Of a stretch of 35,603 bases of DNA, positions 22,870-32,740 are shown piece by piece. The stretch lies in contig JAKSYS010000648.1 in NCBI GenBank assembly GCA_022925895.1, positions 1-35,603 of the forward strand, given 5' to 3'. A model generated the notes under the pieces. That model saw only the letters and a program-made list of their open reading frames with translations, was not told the DNA's origin and did no database searches. A program made the position numbers and the translations under genes. The DNA comes from Fragilaria crotonensis. Its lineage: Eukaryota > Bacillariophyta > Fragilariophyceae > Fragilariales > Fragilariaceae. Position 1 is the stretch's first letter. Each line of letters starts with the position of its first letter.

Positions 22870-24998
22870 CTAGTTGAATTTTAACACAGTAACCTGGTAG
22901 TAGTCATACTGACTACCTATTTCCTTTTCACTTTTGTGACGAGCGCAACACCAGTTTGTCAGCTTCACCTTGTTGCTATTACCAGAACTGTCGACCTTTA
23001 CCATGATGTTCGCCGGTCGGACATAGATGTGGGTCCATCCGTCTGAATGGACAGAATTAAGAGTAGCGCAGACGTCGGAGACCATCATATCAAAGCCACT
23101 ACTCCACTTGCGCTTCTGGCTTGTGGGTTGCCCGATAATCCCTTTCAACCTCAAACACGAGATATCGGCGCGTTCGCACCTGATCTTCCCTCGAAATGTT
23201 GAGATAGGCGTATCCACGTCATGCAGTTGGGGGATATTGCCATGCCTGCCCAATTTCTGCAATACCTGAGACTCATGCTCTAAATGCCCCGTCATTTGAT
23301 GGCACATCAGAAACAAGCGCGAATGCGCTCCGGATCCAAGATAGCAACCCGCCTCAACAGGCTCAGCGTTGTCAGCGACAACAACAAAAGTATCACGACA
23401 TCCTTCGCTCCTTTGCATCAGTGATGTACCTAGTCCAACTTGGACTGACATGAGTGTGCGAGCCAGGAGGCAACAACCGGAAGGCATCCCATGTTCTTCA
23501 TTCACATCCTCGAATAAGGCCGCCACCTCGCTCGCCTTCTCGCCGAAGAGATTCTTTCCAGTTTCTTTGTCGAACAGCGGTGCATGTTTGGTTCGCTTTG
23601 TATTGATCCTCACATTTTCCGTTCCCACACCTGTAAGTTCGAGAACAACCACAACGAAGGAACCCATGGTTAGCACAAGGCCAACGAGTGTACAATCTTC
23701 GCCAATCCCTCCGACGTCAAAAAAGATCATGGCTTTCTTTGCCATGTGTCCGAGTATGTGATCCCGAGCAGTCACCAGAAGCTTGCCAACTGGGACGTTC
23801 TTACGAGCGACTGGCTTGCATTCCATTGGAACACGAAGCATTGCAGGTGAAGTACTCGATGAGTACTCTTCGGCCAATGGCGACACAACAAAGTCGACGG
23901 AACGAACTTTACGAATGTCAACCTTTTCCATCCCTTGTTCATGTATGACATGCTGTTCAAGGCCAAGGACCTGCGTCATTTTGAACATGATAGCATACAA
24001 AATGGGATGAACTCCGGCAAGCTCCTGTCCTACACAGCCAGGTGCAAAGAACTGAGTCGTAGATGTCGCTGTAGAGGAGTTGTCGTCGACGTTCCATCCG
24101 ATGATAGCGTTGACTGTTGTATCAATCTTGAGGATGTATTGCTCATCGTCGGAATCAAGCACTGATGCCCTTCCAAAACCGCGCTTCAAGGGAGAGTACA
24201 GCGGAGCACGCTCACGTGTTTCTCGTCAAGATTAGGAAGAAAGTCAACGTTACCTAATTCGACTTCGCTAAGACTGCAAAGCGCGTCGAAATTAGGATTC
24301 CGCTTTTTGTCAGCGTCACTTTCCTGGCTTTCCGTCGTTACGAGGGAAGTTTCGTTCCCAGCAGCCCTTAATCCTTGCATAATGCACAGGACCCCAAAGT
24401 GACGGCTTGAAATCAGCTCGGCTTTCACGGCGACCGCCTCGGCCTCTCTGCAAACACCCTTTTCTTTCTCCGCGACCATCGCGGCGTCTTTGAAAACATT
24501 CTTGGCTTTCTCGGCGACCAACTCGGAGTCTTTGGAAGCCAGTTCCGACGATTTCGCGTCATGCTGATGGGACTGATTTTTAACGTTGAGCTTTTCGACA
24601 GCGTCGGCATGTGCCACTCTAGCTAAAGCATATGCGTCCTTGCTTTCGAGGTAACTCTCGCATTCTGCTTTCAGCGAGCTGACGGCTTTGCACATAGTGG
24701 AGGAGCACTGTTCGCCATGTGGGGTTGTGCATTCGATCGCGAAGACGCAAGGAGCAAGAGCTTCTAGATCTTGGATTGCGGGAATCTCTCTCTGGCACCA
24801 TCGCTGCACCACACCCACCAATCCTTTGGTCTGTGCAGCACGCGTCGTCCACCGTTCGGCGACATAACTGAAGAAATTGGATGCCATCTGCTGATTCCCT
24901 CCATCGCATCGTGCCATGAGGTTGCTGTCCATTTCACATTCTTGTTCGAGATAGGCTTCGCCATCACCATTACTGGGAGAGATTTCGTTGACTTGCAT
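22870..24998 (-). CDS. Crinkler-like coiled-coil / PD-(D/E)xK nuclease-like / pseudokinase protein, one frame break
   Basis: The first segment (24998-24186, 270 aa) ends in an Ala/Glu/Lys-rich coiled-coil stretch with near-repeats (SELASKDSELVAEKAK, AAMVAEKEKG). The second (to 22870) continues in the next frame; the change near 24190 fits loss of one C in a CCC run, giving LP then LKRGFGRASVL. In the second segment VRSVDF (D99) and PMECKP (E123, K125) form a PD-(D/E)xK-like signature. A kinase-like domain follows: Gly-loop LGSGAHSRLF (283-292), an EHESQVLQKLG helix, HIYVRPANIM (387-396) in place of HRD..N, and LTNWCCAR in place of the DFG region. The catalytic Asp residues are replaced and the C-lobe is cut short about 25 residues later, so it is a pseudokinase. 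Nuclease plus kinase fusions are described among CRN/RHS-type eukaryotic effectors. Role here unknown. Confidence 0.6.
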
Positions 24999-25792
24999 CT
25001 GATCTTCCCGTCTCTACCTTGTGACGAGAGTCAAACTTGTTGCTACACTAAATTGTGTCCCAATGGGAGAAGATTGCTGCGACGTTGTGTGGTAGTACCG
25101 GTATGTGCGATTTCAGTTCGGTTTCTCACAGACACACACGAACGGATTGCTTCGTTGAGTTAAGAAGGGGCGTGGCTACTTTTGCGTTTAATTGACATTT
25201 TTTAGTTTGGCCCTTTAAAACAACTTTGTATTATACTCCGGTGTACAACGTATGCTGCTGCGTTGACTTTGTACCAACAACGGTATTAGGCTCATTCTAA
25301 GCTAGCTACCAAATGGTGGGAGGTGGGAATTGTCAAGCTTTCACTACACCACCCCTACAAGAACAGTTATAGCATAGTGCTTAAAAACTCCGCCCTTTGT
25401 GCTGCAATGATACTAGTGCAACTAGGCTCATCACATACCAAACACTTGTCATACTAGAGACTTTGTTGACTGTCCCCTATCATCAAAAGGAGTACAAATA
25501 GGCCTTGTACGGTTTGCCAAAGCGTTCCCAAATGATATCCCTTTGTCTCACCAGCATCCTTGACACTTTTTAGTCTTTTTGTGTACTACCTTTGTATCCT
25601 TCACACAACTCAACAACAGAGAAACAACAATACGAACTCAAAACATTCTTCATTAGCGATGACAGTTGACGTTCGGAAGTGCAAACTGCAGCATAGAAGT
25701 GATCCCCTTAACCACTGTTCAATTATACATTTTGTACAATTGCGCGAAAACAGTTGTTTTAAACAGCTGTTTAAAACAGCTTGTCTTAAACA
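24999..25792. other. Intergenic, upstream of the Crinkler-like gene
   Basis: The stretch includes the 5' region of the 22870-24998 gene. No convincing gene is seen; an open frame at 25560-25796 lacks domains. A long perfect palindrome lies at 25755-25778. Confidence 0.45.
25755..25778. repeat. 24 bp perfect palindrome
   Basis: The half-site TGTTTTAAACAG is followed directly by its exact reverse complement (centre CAG|CTG at 25766/25767). It lies just beyond the 3' end of the ankyrin remnant. It could be a dimeric protein site, a cruciform or a transposon footprint; the sequence does not decide. Confidence 0.8.
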
Positions 25793-26177
25793 CTAATTAT
25801 CGCAAACAACATCCAAGTGGCCCCAAGGGCAAGCACAGATGAGAGGCGTGCGGCCGTAATTGTCCCGGCCATTGACATCTTCATCCTCGCGCGTCAACAA
25901 GAATTCGTGAACATCATCCCAGTGGTCACCAGCAAGTGCTCCAATTAGCAGTGTGCGGTGGCTGTTGATCATCCAGGGCATTGACATCCACATCCTCCCG
26001 ATTCAACAACAACACGCGAACAACATCCAAGTGGCCACCAACTCATGCTTCGATGAGCGGTGTGCGGCCTTGACGATAACCCGTGACATTCACATTTACA
26101 TCCTCGCATTTCAAATGTTTGCGAACAATCTCCAATTGTCCCCAAGCGCATGCTTCGACAAGCAACAAGGCGTGATG
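25793..26177 (-). pseudogene. Ankyrin-repeat protein remnant
   Basis: Minus-strand fragments match ankyrin repeats of about 33 residues. One unit has EACAWGQLEIVRKHLKCEDVNVN. Another has VGGHLDVVRVLLLNREDVDVNA, directly after an in-frame TGA. A last one has NYGRTPLICACPWGHLDVV, ending with TAG at 25793-25795. The reading frame changes between units and no start codon or flanking domain is found. Arrays of this type (GHLDVV...LLNREDVDVNARD) are common in diatoms. This is a truncated copy of about three units and not a working gene. Confidence 0.7.
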
Positions 26178-26389
26178 GCGTCGATAATCCATTGGCAAAA
26201 GTGGGGCTTTGAAACTACGACATGACTATCCGAGGACAGGTCCAACGAGTTGATATAATACGCGTACGCGGTATGACATAAAACATACCTGGAAAAAGTA
26301 GCTCGTCTGGTAGCACTGTACTAGTAGTTCATTTGACAAACGCGTTGTCTTTGGGTCGAACTGTGGAAGTATTGGATTCCAATACTATG

Positions 26390-26690
26390 TCATACTGGAG
26401 AACAACTCTGGATTCTGGATGCAACTACGCTGTGAAGCATACATCCATACGTGTATTCAAGACGGGCGAGAGGAGTGAAGTGCTTGCGCGAGTATGTCAT
26501 ACTAGGCAGCAGTAAGTTGGATTTCAAGTGTGATTCCATGTTCGCGTCCAGCATTGCTACACTCATGACATTACGTAATAAAAACCTCAGCAAGTCTGAG
26601 GTTGGGATTAAGCATCCCCAACATTTTTGTCCCACTGGATTGCATTAATAATACTACGGTAGAGTCACTACTTAACTGCTGTCCATATGC
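26390..26690 (-). repeat. Degenerate transposon-like fragment, copy A
   Basis: On the minus strand the fragment encodes VYWIAYGQQ.. and GMLNPNLRLAE, then in another frame VMSVAMLDANME. It is similar block by block to 27015-27400 (copy B). Stops and frame changes are present. The family is not identified; multi-copy, decayed coding sequence suggests a mobile-element gene. Confidence 0.45.
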
Positions 26691-26851
26691 TATCCAATAC
26701 ACCGTGTATATCCTCTAAACAAGCCGGCCCTTACTGTGGTAGCGTACGGGAGTACTCTCGTGTACTGACTACTGATACGGAGTAGGGAATTTCACCTGGA
26801 ATTTCTATCCACAGAGAGGATCACTCCAAGATTCGTATGTCATAGGTACAT

Positions 26852-26914
26852 GCGATGTGCGATGTGCGATGTGCGATGTGCGATGTGCGATGTGCGATGT
26901 GCGATATGCGATGT
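26852..26914. repeat. (GCGATGT)n minisatellite
   Basis: Seven perfect GCGATGT units at 26852-26900 are followed by one variant (GCGATAT) and one more perfect unit, then decayed GTGCTAT/GTGCGATGT words to about 26956. A Cys-rich open frame across it is only the repeat read in codons. Confidence 0.95.
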
Positions 26915-27014
26915 GCTACAGTATGTGCTATGTGCTATGTTGGATGTGCGATGTGTATTTTGATTTGTCTTTTTTATAGAAAACTTGATCGGCTCGATGA
27001 CGGGACATACCGGG

Positions 27015-27400
27015 GGCTCCCATTCTGGATGCGACTATGATACTTTCTAGTAGTAGGGACATAGTAATCGATGATGTAGGTTCATTCAAGTCGAGAGGAG
27101 TGCAGTGTTTGTGCTAGTAGTAGATAGTAGTACTACGACAGTAAGTATGATTCCAAGTATGTTTCTTCGATGCTCGCATCCAGCATGATTACAGCATTCA
27201 TGACATGAGATACAAAACTAAACTCTGAGATTGGGATCAAGCATCCCAGCCTTTATGTCCCTCTTGATTGCATTTACAACATTACTAGCAAGTTTCACTT
27301 GACTGCCGTCCATCGACAACATATATGGCATCGATTGCCGTATCAGCTGTCATTCCACTGTGAACCAAGCCAGAAGCCATTGTCCAAAGCACACTGCAAC
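27015..27400 (-). repeat. Degenerate transposon-like fragment, copy B
   Basis: Minus-strand blocks read MASGLVHSGMTADTAIDAIY, then (one frame over) NVVNAIKRDIKAGMLDPNLRV, then HVMNAVIMLDAS after a stop. They parallel copy A in the same order at about 650 bp distance. The 'AIDAIY..yG...V..I.NAI.RD...GMLNPNLRV' pattern looks like a repeated diatom protein, but I cannot name the family. Confidence 0.45.
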
Positions 27401-27479
27401 GGTGGTACTTGTGCTTCACCTTCCCACCATGCTCCTTGGTAGTAGTAAACAGTTCAGCATCTTTCTGCCTTCCAATCCC

Positions 27480-28550
27480 ACTTGATATTCATGCCTCAGC
27501 TCAAACAAAATTTTCAATTAGGGCTCAGAGGAGTTGCCGGAGGAGCTGCTCCACACCAGCTCCAGCAATTGCTAGGAGTTTGTGCAGCATCGACAATTCT
27601 GTTGTCGTCATTTTCCAATTGTTGCCTCATCGTACCCATGGGACCCCTCACTCGTCCTGGTTGCAATTCAATCCTCCTTATGCATATTTGCAGGGACAGC
27701 AGTGAAGTACTATTTCTTGTGCTGAAGCTCTGTCTGTCATTTGGTTCGGTTGCAATTCCTGAAGCTCACACCAAATCTGACTGCTTCCAAGAGACCATAC
27801 TGCCAACAGCTGCGCTGCCAATCCTCCTGTTCTTGTTGCAGCCACTCCTCCATCCCCTCCCACCAGCTCCACCAGCTCAAATACTCAGTTTTTCTCCATT
27901 TCCATGATTCTCATCAACAAGGGTAGGTACAATATCAATATGAACACAGGCTTGGTTGCTGGTCACCACAACTGGCACTCTTTTTGTAATTGCATGATGG
28001 TACCAAGTGTTGTTGCAATCAACTCCAACAACTGTCACAGCAAAAAAAATTTCCACTCCATCTGAATCCTTTGTGTAAAATCCTACGGAACATCGTGATG
28101 ATGTGTTACTATGTCATACACTGAAAAAATCAGCCAGCAAAGCAACAGCACCTTGCTTCCCAAGCACAGGCACCACCCCATCCGACATCCGCTTCATGAT
28201 GTTGGTCAGGATGAAGGTCTTGCTTGTTCATCATTGCAATCATTGGCACACCAGCAGTCACCTCATTGACCACAGTAGAAGTGTTAGTGGCATTCAGTAC
28301 ATCAGGAAACAGGTAATAGCATGGTCTGCCAATGCACAACATCTAGGCAACTTACACACCAGGATATAGTCGTAGTTCTGTATGAAAGACAGCATCCAAC
28401 ACGTGACTTTTTTATTTCCACTGTCCTCAAAGATCCTAGTGCATCCCGAACAATGTGCATATGTCAACGCAAATTTACAAATCAATTGAGGATTTCCGAA
28501 GCCAAACTCTTCCAACCCATCAGGTCAGATGCCTGAACCTGGATCCATGA
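27480..28550 (-). pseudogene. Degenerate coding sequence of unknown family
   Basis: Several minus-strand blocks look like former coding sequence. One is FGFGNPQLICKFALTYAHC (about 28500). Another is NATNTSTVVNEVTAGVPMIA (about 28280). A third runs from GFYTKDSDGVEIFFAVTVVG to VPTLVDENHGNGEKLSI (about 28085-27905, one open frame of over 60 codons). Near 27600 there is MRQQLENDDNRIVDAAQ. They lie in different frames with stops between. I recognise no family. The region runs on into copy B in the same orientation and may belong to the same decayed element. An opposite-strand open frame at 27482-27907 is Leu/Pro-rich and unconvincing. Confidence 0.35.
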
Positions 28551-28563
28551 ACATGGCAAATGA

Positions 28564-28719
28564 CAAGATGCCCACAGCACCAGGAAGGTCTGGCTTGCAC
28601 TAAATGCCCATTTTGATGATGAAAAAACTGGAGAACTCAATGAAAATATTGAACAAGTCAAGGAGGATGATGTCTCACACTTATACTACAATGATAACAA
28701 AGTGTATCCATCCTTTTAG
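28564..28719 (+). other. Short coding-like remnant
   Basis: An open stretch without ATG encodes an acidic, well-mixed C-terminus-like sequence (LNAHFDDEKTGELNENIEQV, ending VYPSF) before TAG at 28717-28719. It has no known domain. It may be the 3' scrap of a lost gene or of a mobile element. Confidence 0.2.
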
Positions 28720-29160
28720 CAAAATGTGACTACTAAGCAAAACAACAATGTTGGTAAATTAGGCCCTTGGAGAGACTTGCTTGGTTGGTAGCCAGTAGCT
28801 ACCGGTAGTCACTGTTGTTGACTCAGAGCTGCAGCACAGATGATAGGTGCTGATTCGGACAGTTCGTGCAACGAAGTTAGATAGACCCGGCGGACGCGGC
28901 GGACCGTGTCGCTTGTATGAACACCATGGGTGACCTCACAGTGGCACAGTAGACTTAGGCGAATCGTCCCAGTACGACTCCAGACTCCAGAGCGCAGGAT
29001 ATGGGCGCTGCTTCTGTACAAAGCAGTGTTTGGTCGTGCGGGTCGAATGTTCTTAGCAACGGACAACGCGGCAGCACGGTAAATATAGAATTTGGTTTTT
29101 TTTTTGGTTTCTGCTTTCAATGTTTTGACGTTACAATTTAAAATGTACCTGGTACTGAGT
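28720..29160. other. Left flank of the retrotransposon
   Basis: No supported gene. A minus-strand open frame at 28809-29120 is basic and featureless. A T run (about 29096-29106) precedes the target-site duplication. Confidence 0.4.
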
Positions 29161-29164
29161 CTAT
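29161..29164. repeat. Target-site duplication CTAT, left
   Basis: CTAT directly precedes the 5' LTR and is repeated directly after the 3' LTR (35548-35551). Four bases match exactly; the fifth differs on either side. Copia-type integrases usually make 4-6 bp duplications. Confidence 0.8.
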
Positions 29165-29384
29165 TGAACGAATATGATAGCGGTACGGTACTACTGACTG
29201 AGAGGTACTGTACAGGTTCGAACTAGCCGTTAGTGTGCGATGGTGTTAGCGATAGTGATAGCGTGGATGTGTGCGTCTATATGTGAGAAACGGCGCACTT
29301 ATCTTAGGATTGTCTGTTTTAGCGTTTACCTCTATCTTCTCTTGTAAGTACCCATGGCAGCGATAGCGCAGCGTAATTTATACA
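29165..29384 (+). repeat. 5' LTR (220 bp)
   Basis: It runs from TGAACGAATATGATAG to GTAATTTATACA. I compared it base by base with 35328-35547 and found no difference. It contains GATAGCG-type short repeats, a GGTTCGAAC word and a splice-donor-like TTGTAAGTACC near its end. Confidence 0.97.
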
Positions 29385-29400
29385 GTTTATCAGACCCACT
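29385..29400 (+). other. Possible primer-binding site
   Basis: The sequence right after the 5' LTR, GTTTATCAGACCCACT, is where a primer-binding site should lie. TATCAGA resembles the initiator-Met type site (TGGTATCAGAGC) of plant copia elements, but the match is partial. Confidence 0.3.
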
Positions 29401-29542
29401 CGCGCTAGATGATAATGGAGAAGAGATTGTGGGAAGAAAGTGGGTTATGCCATGAAAATGCGAGTTATGTCATAACGTATATATTTTCGGTTACATTGGC
29501 GACGGCTGATGGTGGGCACTGAAAGCGTTCTTTGACAATGGA

Positions 29543-29564
29543 ATGGGAAGGGAATCCTTCCCAT
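29543..29564 (+). other. Hairpin in the retrotransposon leader
   Basis: ATGGGAAGG, a GAAT loop and CCTTCCCAT form a perfect 9 bp stem about 110 bases before the gag ATG. Packaging or dimerisation hairpins occur in this part of retroelement RNAs; the role here is a guess. Confidence 0.5.
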
Positions 29565-29675
29565 ACTAAGCGTAGCGCGACCAAAGAGACTGATCATCTC
29601 GATTGGATATAGCGTGAAAACCCGTGTTGCCCCACACGAGCACTAACGATTGAGACGAACGTCATCGTAGTAAAC

Positions 29676-31118
29676 ATGGCTGATCTTGATGACCCGATTG
29701 AACTTGTGGGCGTTGCTCACGTGCTTCAGTTATTGGTTTCGACCGGGCTGTCGACAGAGACAACATCATGCAAGCTGGACTCAATCAGTTCGAGGATTTC
29801 CGTTACCTAGTTGAAAGGACATTCGTGACATGGCAGACGAATTTGGGAAGCGTACACAGGCAGCGGGAGGATTGTTTTGGACTCGGAAGGTCCAAGAAGT
29901 TGGTTGGTGTAATGCACTGGGTGCAGGATTGCTTCAGGGCTAGCGATGTCCCGAACCATGCGCATTTTGATAACGGCGTCTTGATTGAGGCGCTTAGTCT
30001 GGCTCAGATCGCAAGTCCGATGTCGAATTGGTCTCTACCAACACGAAAGCAGTTGATCCCGGGAAGTTCAAGGACGAGCGTAAGTGGCCTGAATGGGAGA
30101 AGGCATTCATCAATTATCTGTCTGTTGTCCCTGGCGTGAGTGGTATCCCGTTGTCGTACGTTGTGCGAGAGCAGAAATTCCCACGCCTGGGATAGATTAT
30201 CCAACCCTCACTGATAGGATGATCCATCGAGCCCCTCGTTGGACAATACTTTATTGCCGATACTCGGCGCGTGCACAACCTGTTGGTGGGATTTCTTCAA
30301 GGCAAAAACACGGAGAACTGGATCCGAAATATAGCCAATTTCCAGGACGGACGACGTGACATGATTGCCCTACGCCGCCATTATGCCGGCGAAGGGAACT
30401 CCACTAGGAGGATAGGAGATGCGAAGCGAATCCAATCGTCTCTCCATTACAAAACGGAGAGGGCCTTGCCGTTTAACAAATTCCTCGATTCTTTGCAGCG
30501 TATGTTCACCATTTTCGAAGAGGAAGGCAAGCCCATGACAGAAAGGGCGAAAGTCGATGAATTGTTGACAAAGGTTCAAAACACAGCGTTGTCTGCAGCG
30601 GTGGCTCAACTAAGGTACCAGCTTAATACCGTGGGTATTTCTTTTACAGTTGCGGCTAACCACTTGAACTCTGAGATCTCTCAAACCCCAGATTACCAGT
30701 TGTCCCGAAAGATCAGCTCCGTGGCCACAGGAAGCGGCGGACGCGGTGGCGGTCGCCACAGTGGTCGGGGTGGACGAGGCACTGGGCGCGGACGTGGCGG
30801 TCGCGGAGGCCGCGGAAGCGGAAAGGCCAATACAGGGTATTACTCTCCGGCGGAATGGGAAAAGTTATCATTTGAGGGCGTGACAATATTCGCAAGGAAC
30901 GCGACAAGAAGGGCGAGCAGGGTGGCAGCAAACGAACCATTTCTGAGATGACAACGAAGCAACTAACCACGGCGCTCATTAGCTCACTCCAAAAGGCGTC
31001 AGAAAAGGCTGGGGAGAAAGAGAATGCGTGTGGCGATGAAACTCCCAAGAAGTCGAATACACAAGCCGGTAATGCTTTCGGCGGCAAGGAAAGCGCCAAA
31101 CGAAGCAAGACAGAATGA
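29676..31118 (+). pseudogene. gag of the CoDi-like element (frame-damaged)
   Basis: Gag forms the particle that packages element RNA. It starts at the ATG at 29676 (MADLDDPIELVGVAHVLQ) and ends with SAKRSKTE and TGA at 31116-31118. Matching blocks follow in order but in changing frames: FEDFRYLVER, MADEFGKRTQAAG, GRSKKLVGVMHWVQDCFRAS, KFKDERKWPEWEKAF, PTPGIDYPTLTDRMIHRAP, then a long open part (30271-30951) with VHNLLVGFLQGKNTENWIR and YKTERALPFNKFLDSLQRMF. About seven frame changes are needed, mostly equal to one lost base. The C-terminus has a Gly/Arg-rich RGG tract (about 30735-30825) where many copia Gags have a CCHC zinc knuckle; no CCHC motif is seen. Confidence 0.82.
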
Positions 31119-32740
31119 CTGGCTGCTCTGTCTCGAGTGTTGGCGGCGTATCGAACAACGTCGAGACGGAACATATTACTTGCTCATCGCACCCTTTCCT
31201 CTCTCTCTAACTCTAACCCTTACACAGCTCGTTGCGAACTCGATTCCCATGCTGACACTTGTGCTCTCGGATCGAACTTCGTCCCCCTCCATTTCACTGG
31301 TCGTGTTTGTGATGTGTCCCCCTATAACTCCGATGTTTATGATGCGGAGAAAGATATCCCCATCGTAACTGCAGCAACGGCGTACACAGACCAATCGGAT
31401 GGTCAAGTGTATATCCTGGTGATCCACGAGGGTCTTTGGTTTGGCGACAAGTTGACCCACTCGTTGATTAACCCCAACCAGTTGCGTTATGCCGGAGTGA
31501 CAGTGCATGATAATCCGTTTGATGATCACAACCCTATTTCTATCTCCACAGACAATGTGTCGATCCCCCTGCGCTTGATTGGAACTACCATTTTCATGGA
31601 ATCCACCACACCTACCCAGCGCGAACTTGATGAATCCCCATCCACCTTACCCTCGACACAGAATGGAATCCGCACACTGTGCGACTTGCGTCTACACAAT
31701 CTGCGGAGGCGGAACATGTATTCTGTGATACGGAGCCAGGTCTTCTGCAGATATCTTCTGTCTACTGCTTGCGCGAAATGGCGGAATCAATATCCGACCA
31801 TAGAATTGTCAGTGCAGTCGATGTTGAAGCACGAAAACATTCATATCCAGTGAGCGACACCCAGCGATATCAAGCGAGCAACTCAGCGAGAGATGGAACA
31901 TTGGATTAAAACACGCGCAGCAGACCTTAAAGGTAACCACACAGCGAGGAGTCAGGTCAGCGATACTCCCTTTGAGTAGACGGTACCGATCCGACAGAAT
32001 GTTCAACCAAAGAAATTACGAAACCAGAAGTTTTACACAGACACTCTGTTCGGGCGATGCAAGTCAATCACTAACAATACATGTGCTCAAATATTTGCGA
32101 ACGAGTCCTATTTTGTAAGCGTACCCTATGGAAAGAAGTCGTCAGCAGGCCAGGCTTTGAGACAATTTGTGCGTGATTTCGGTGTCCCGGAACAATTGAC
32201 TTCTGACGGAGCGAGTGAGCAGACCGGACCTAAGACGGAATTTATGCATACAGTGAGAAAGTACAACATTGAGCATCATGTCAGCGAACCTCACCGGCCG
32301 CAGCAGAACCGAGCGGAGTCGGTCATCAGAGAGGTCAAGAGGAAATGGTTTCGCCAAATGACAAGCGGAGGGTCCCCAGGCGTCTCTGGGACTTTGGTAT
32401 AGTATGGATATGTGAGACTATGTCACTTACAGCGAACTCATCCTTTTCTCTCGAAGGTCGAACTCCGATTGAACAAATCACAGGCGAAACACCTGACATA
32501 TCGGATTACCTCGATTTTGGTTTTTATGACTGGATATGGTATCGTGACAATGCAGGTGTTGGTGACAACATGTTTGGACGCTGGATTGGCGTATCCCATC
32601 GCATGGTAACCTAATGTCATACTGGATACTAACCATTAATGGGCGAGTAATTTCAAGGACCACAGTGCAGCGTTACAAATTTGGAGCTTGGAACAACGGA
32701 GGTCAGACAGCGATGCAAGGAATATGATGAGCGGATTGCC
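31115..32740 (+). pseudogene. pol, first half: protease and integrase (frame-damaged)
   Basis: A candidate pol ATG at 31115 overlaps the gag stop (ATGA). The aspartic protease signature ELDSHADTCALG has its Asp at 31242, in the open stretch 31137-31853. A GAG-pre-integrase-like region follows in other frames (VTTQRGVRSAILPLSRRYRS, about 31930-31985). The integrase core has Asp at 32040 (YTDTLFG), Asp at 32205 (LTSDGASEQTGPKTEF) and Glu at 32316 (PQQNRAESVIREVKRKW). The last two are separated by 36 residues, matching the D,D-35/36-E pattern. A further part (SLEGRTPIEQITGETPDISD, then FGFYDWIWYRDN) matches the copia integrase C-terminal region. Several frame changes and stops interrupt it. Confidence 0.85.

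Noticed and set aside
26855-27040. Cys-rich open frame (MCDVRCAMCDVRCA...)
   Set aside because: It is the GCGATGT minisatellite read in codons.
27482-27907. 141-codon plus-strand Leu/Pro-rich open frame
   Set aside because: Composition is that of an opposite-strand shadow, and the minus strand shows better coding-like blocks.
28809-29120. 103-codon minus-strand open frame before the retrotransposon
   Set aside because: Basic, featureless, no start context or homology that I recognise.
29216-29224. GGTTCGAAC as a tRNA T-loop or B box
   Set aside because: No cloverleaf partner sequences around it; it is part of the LTR and present in both copies.
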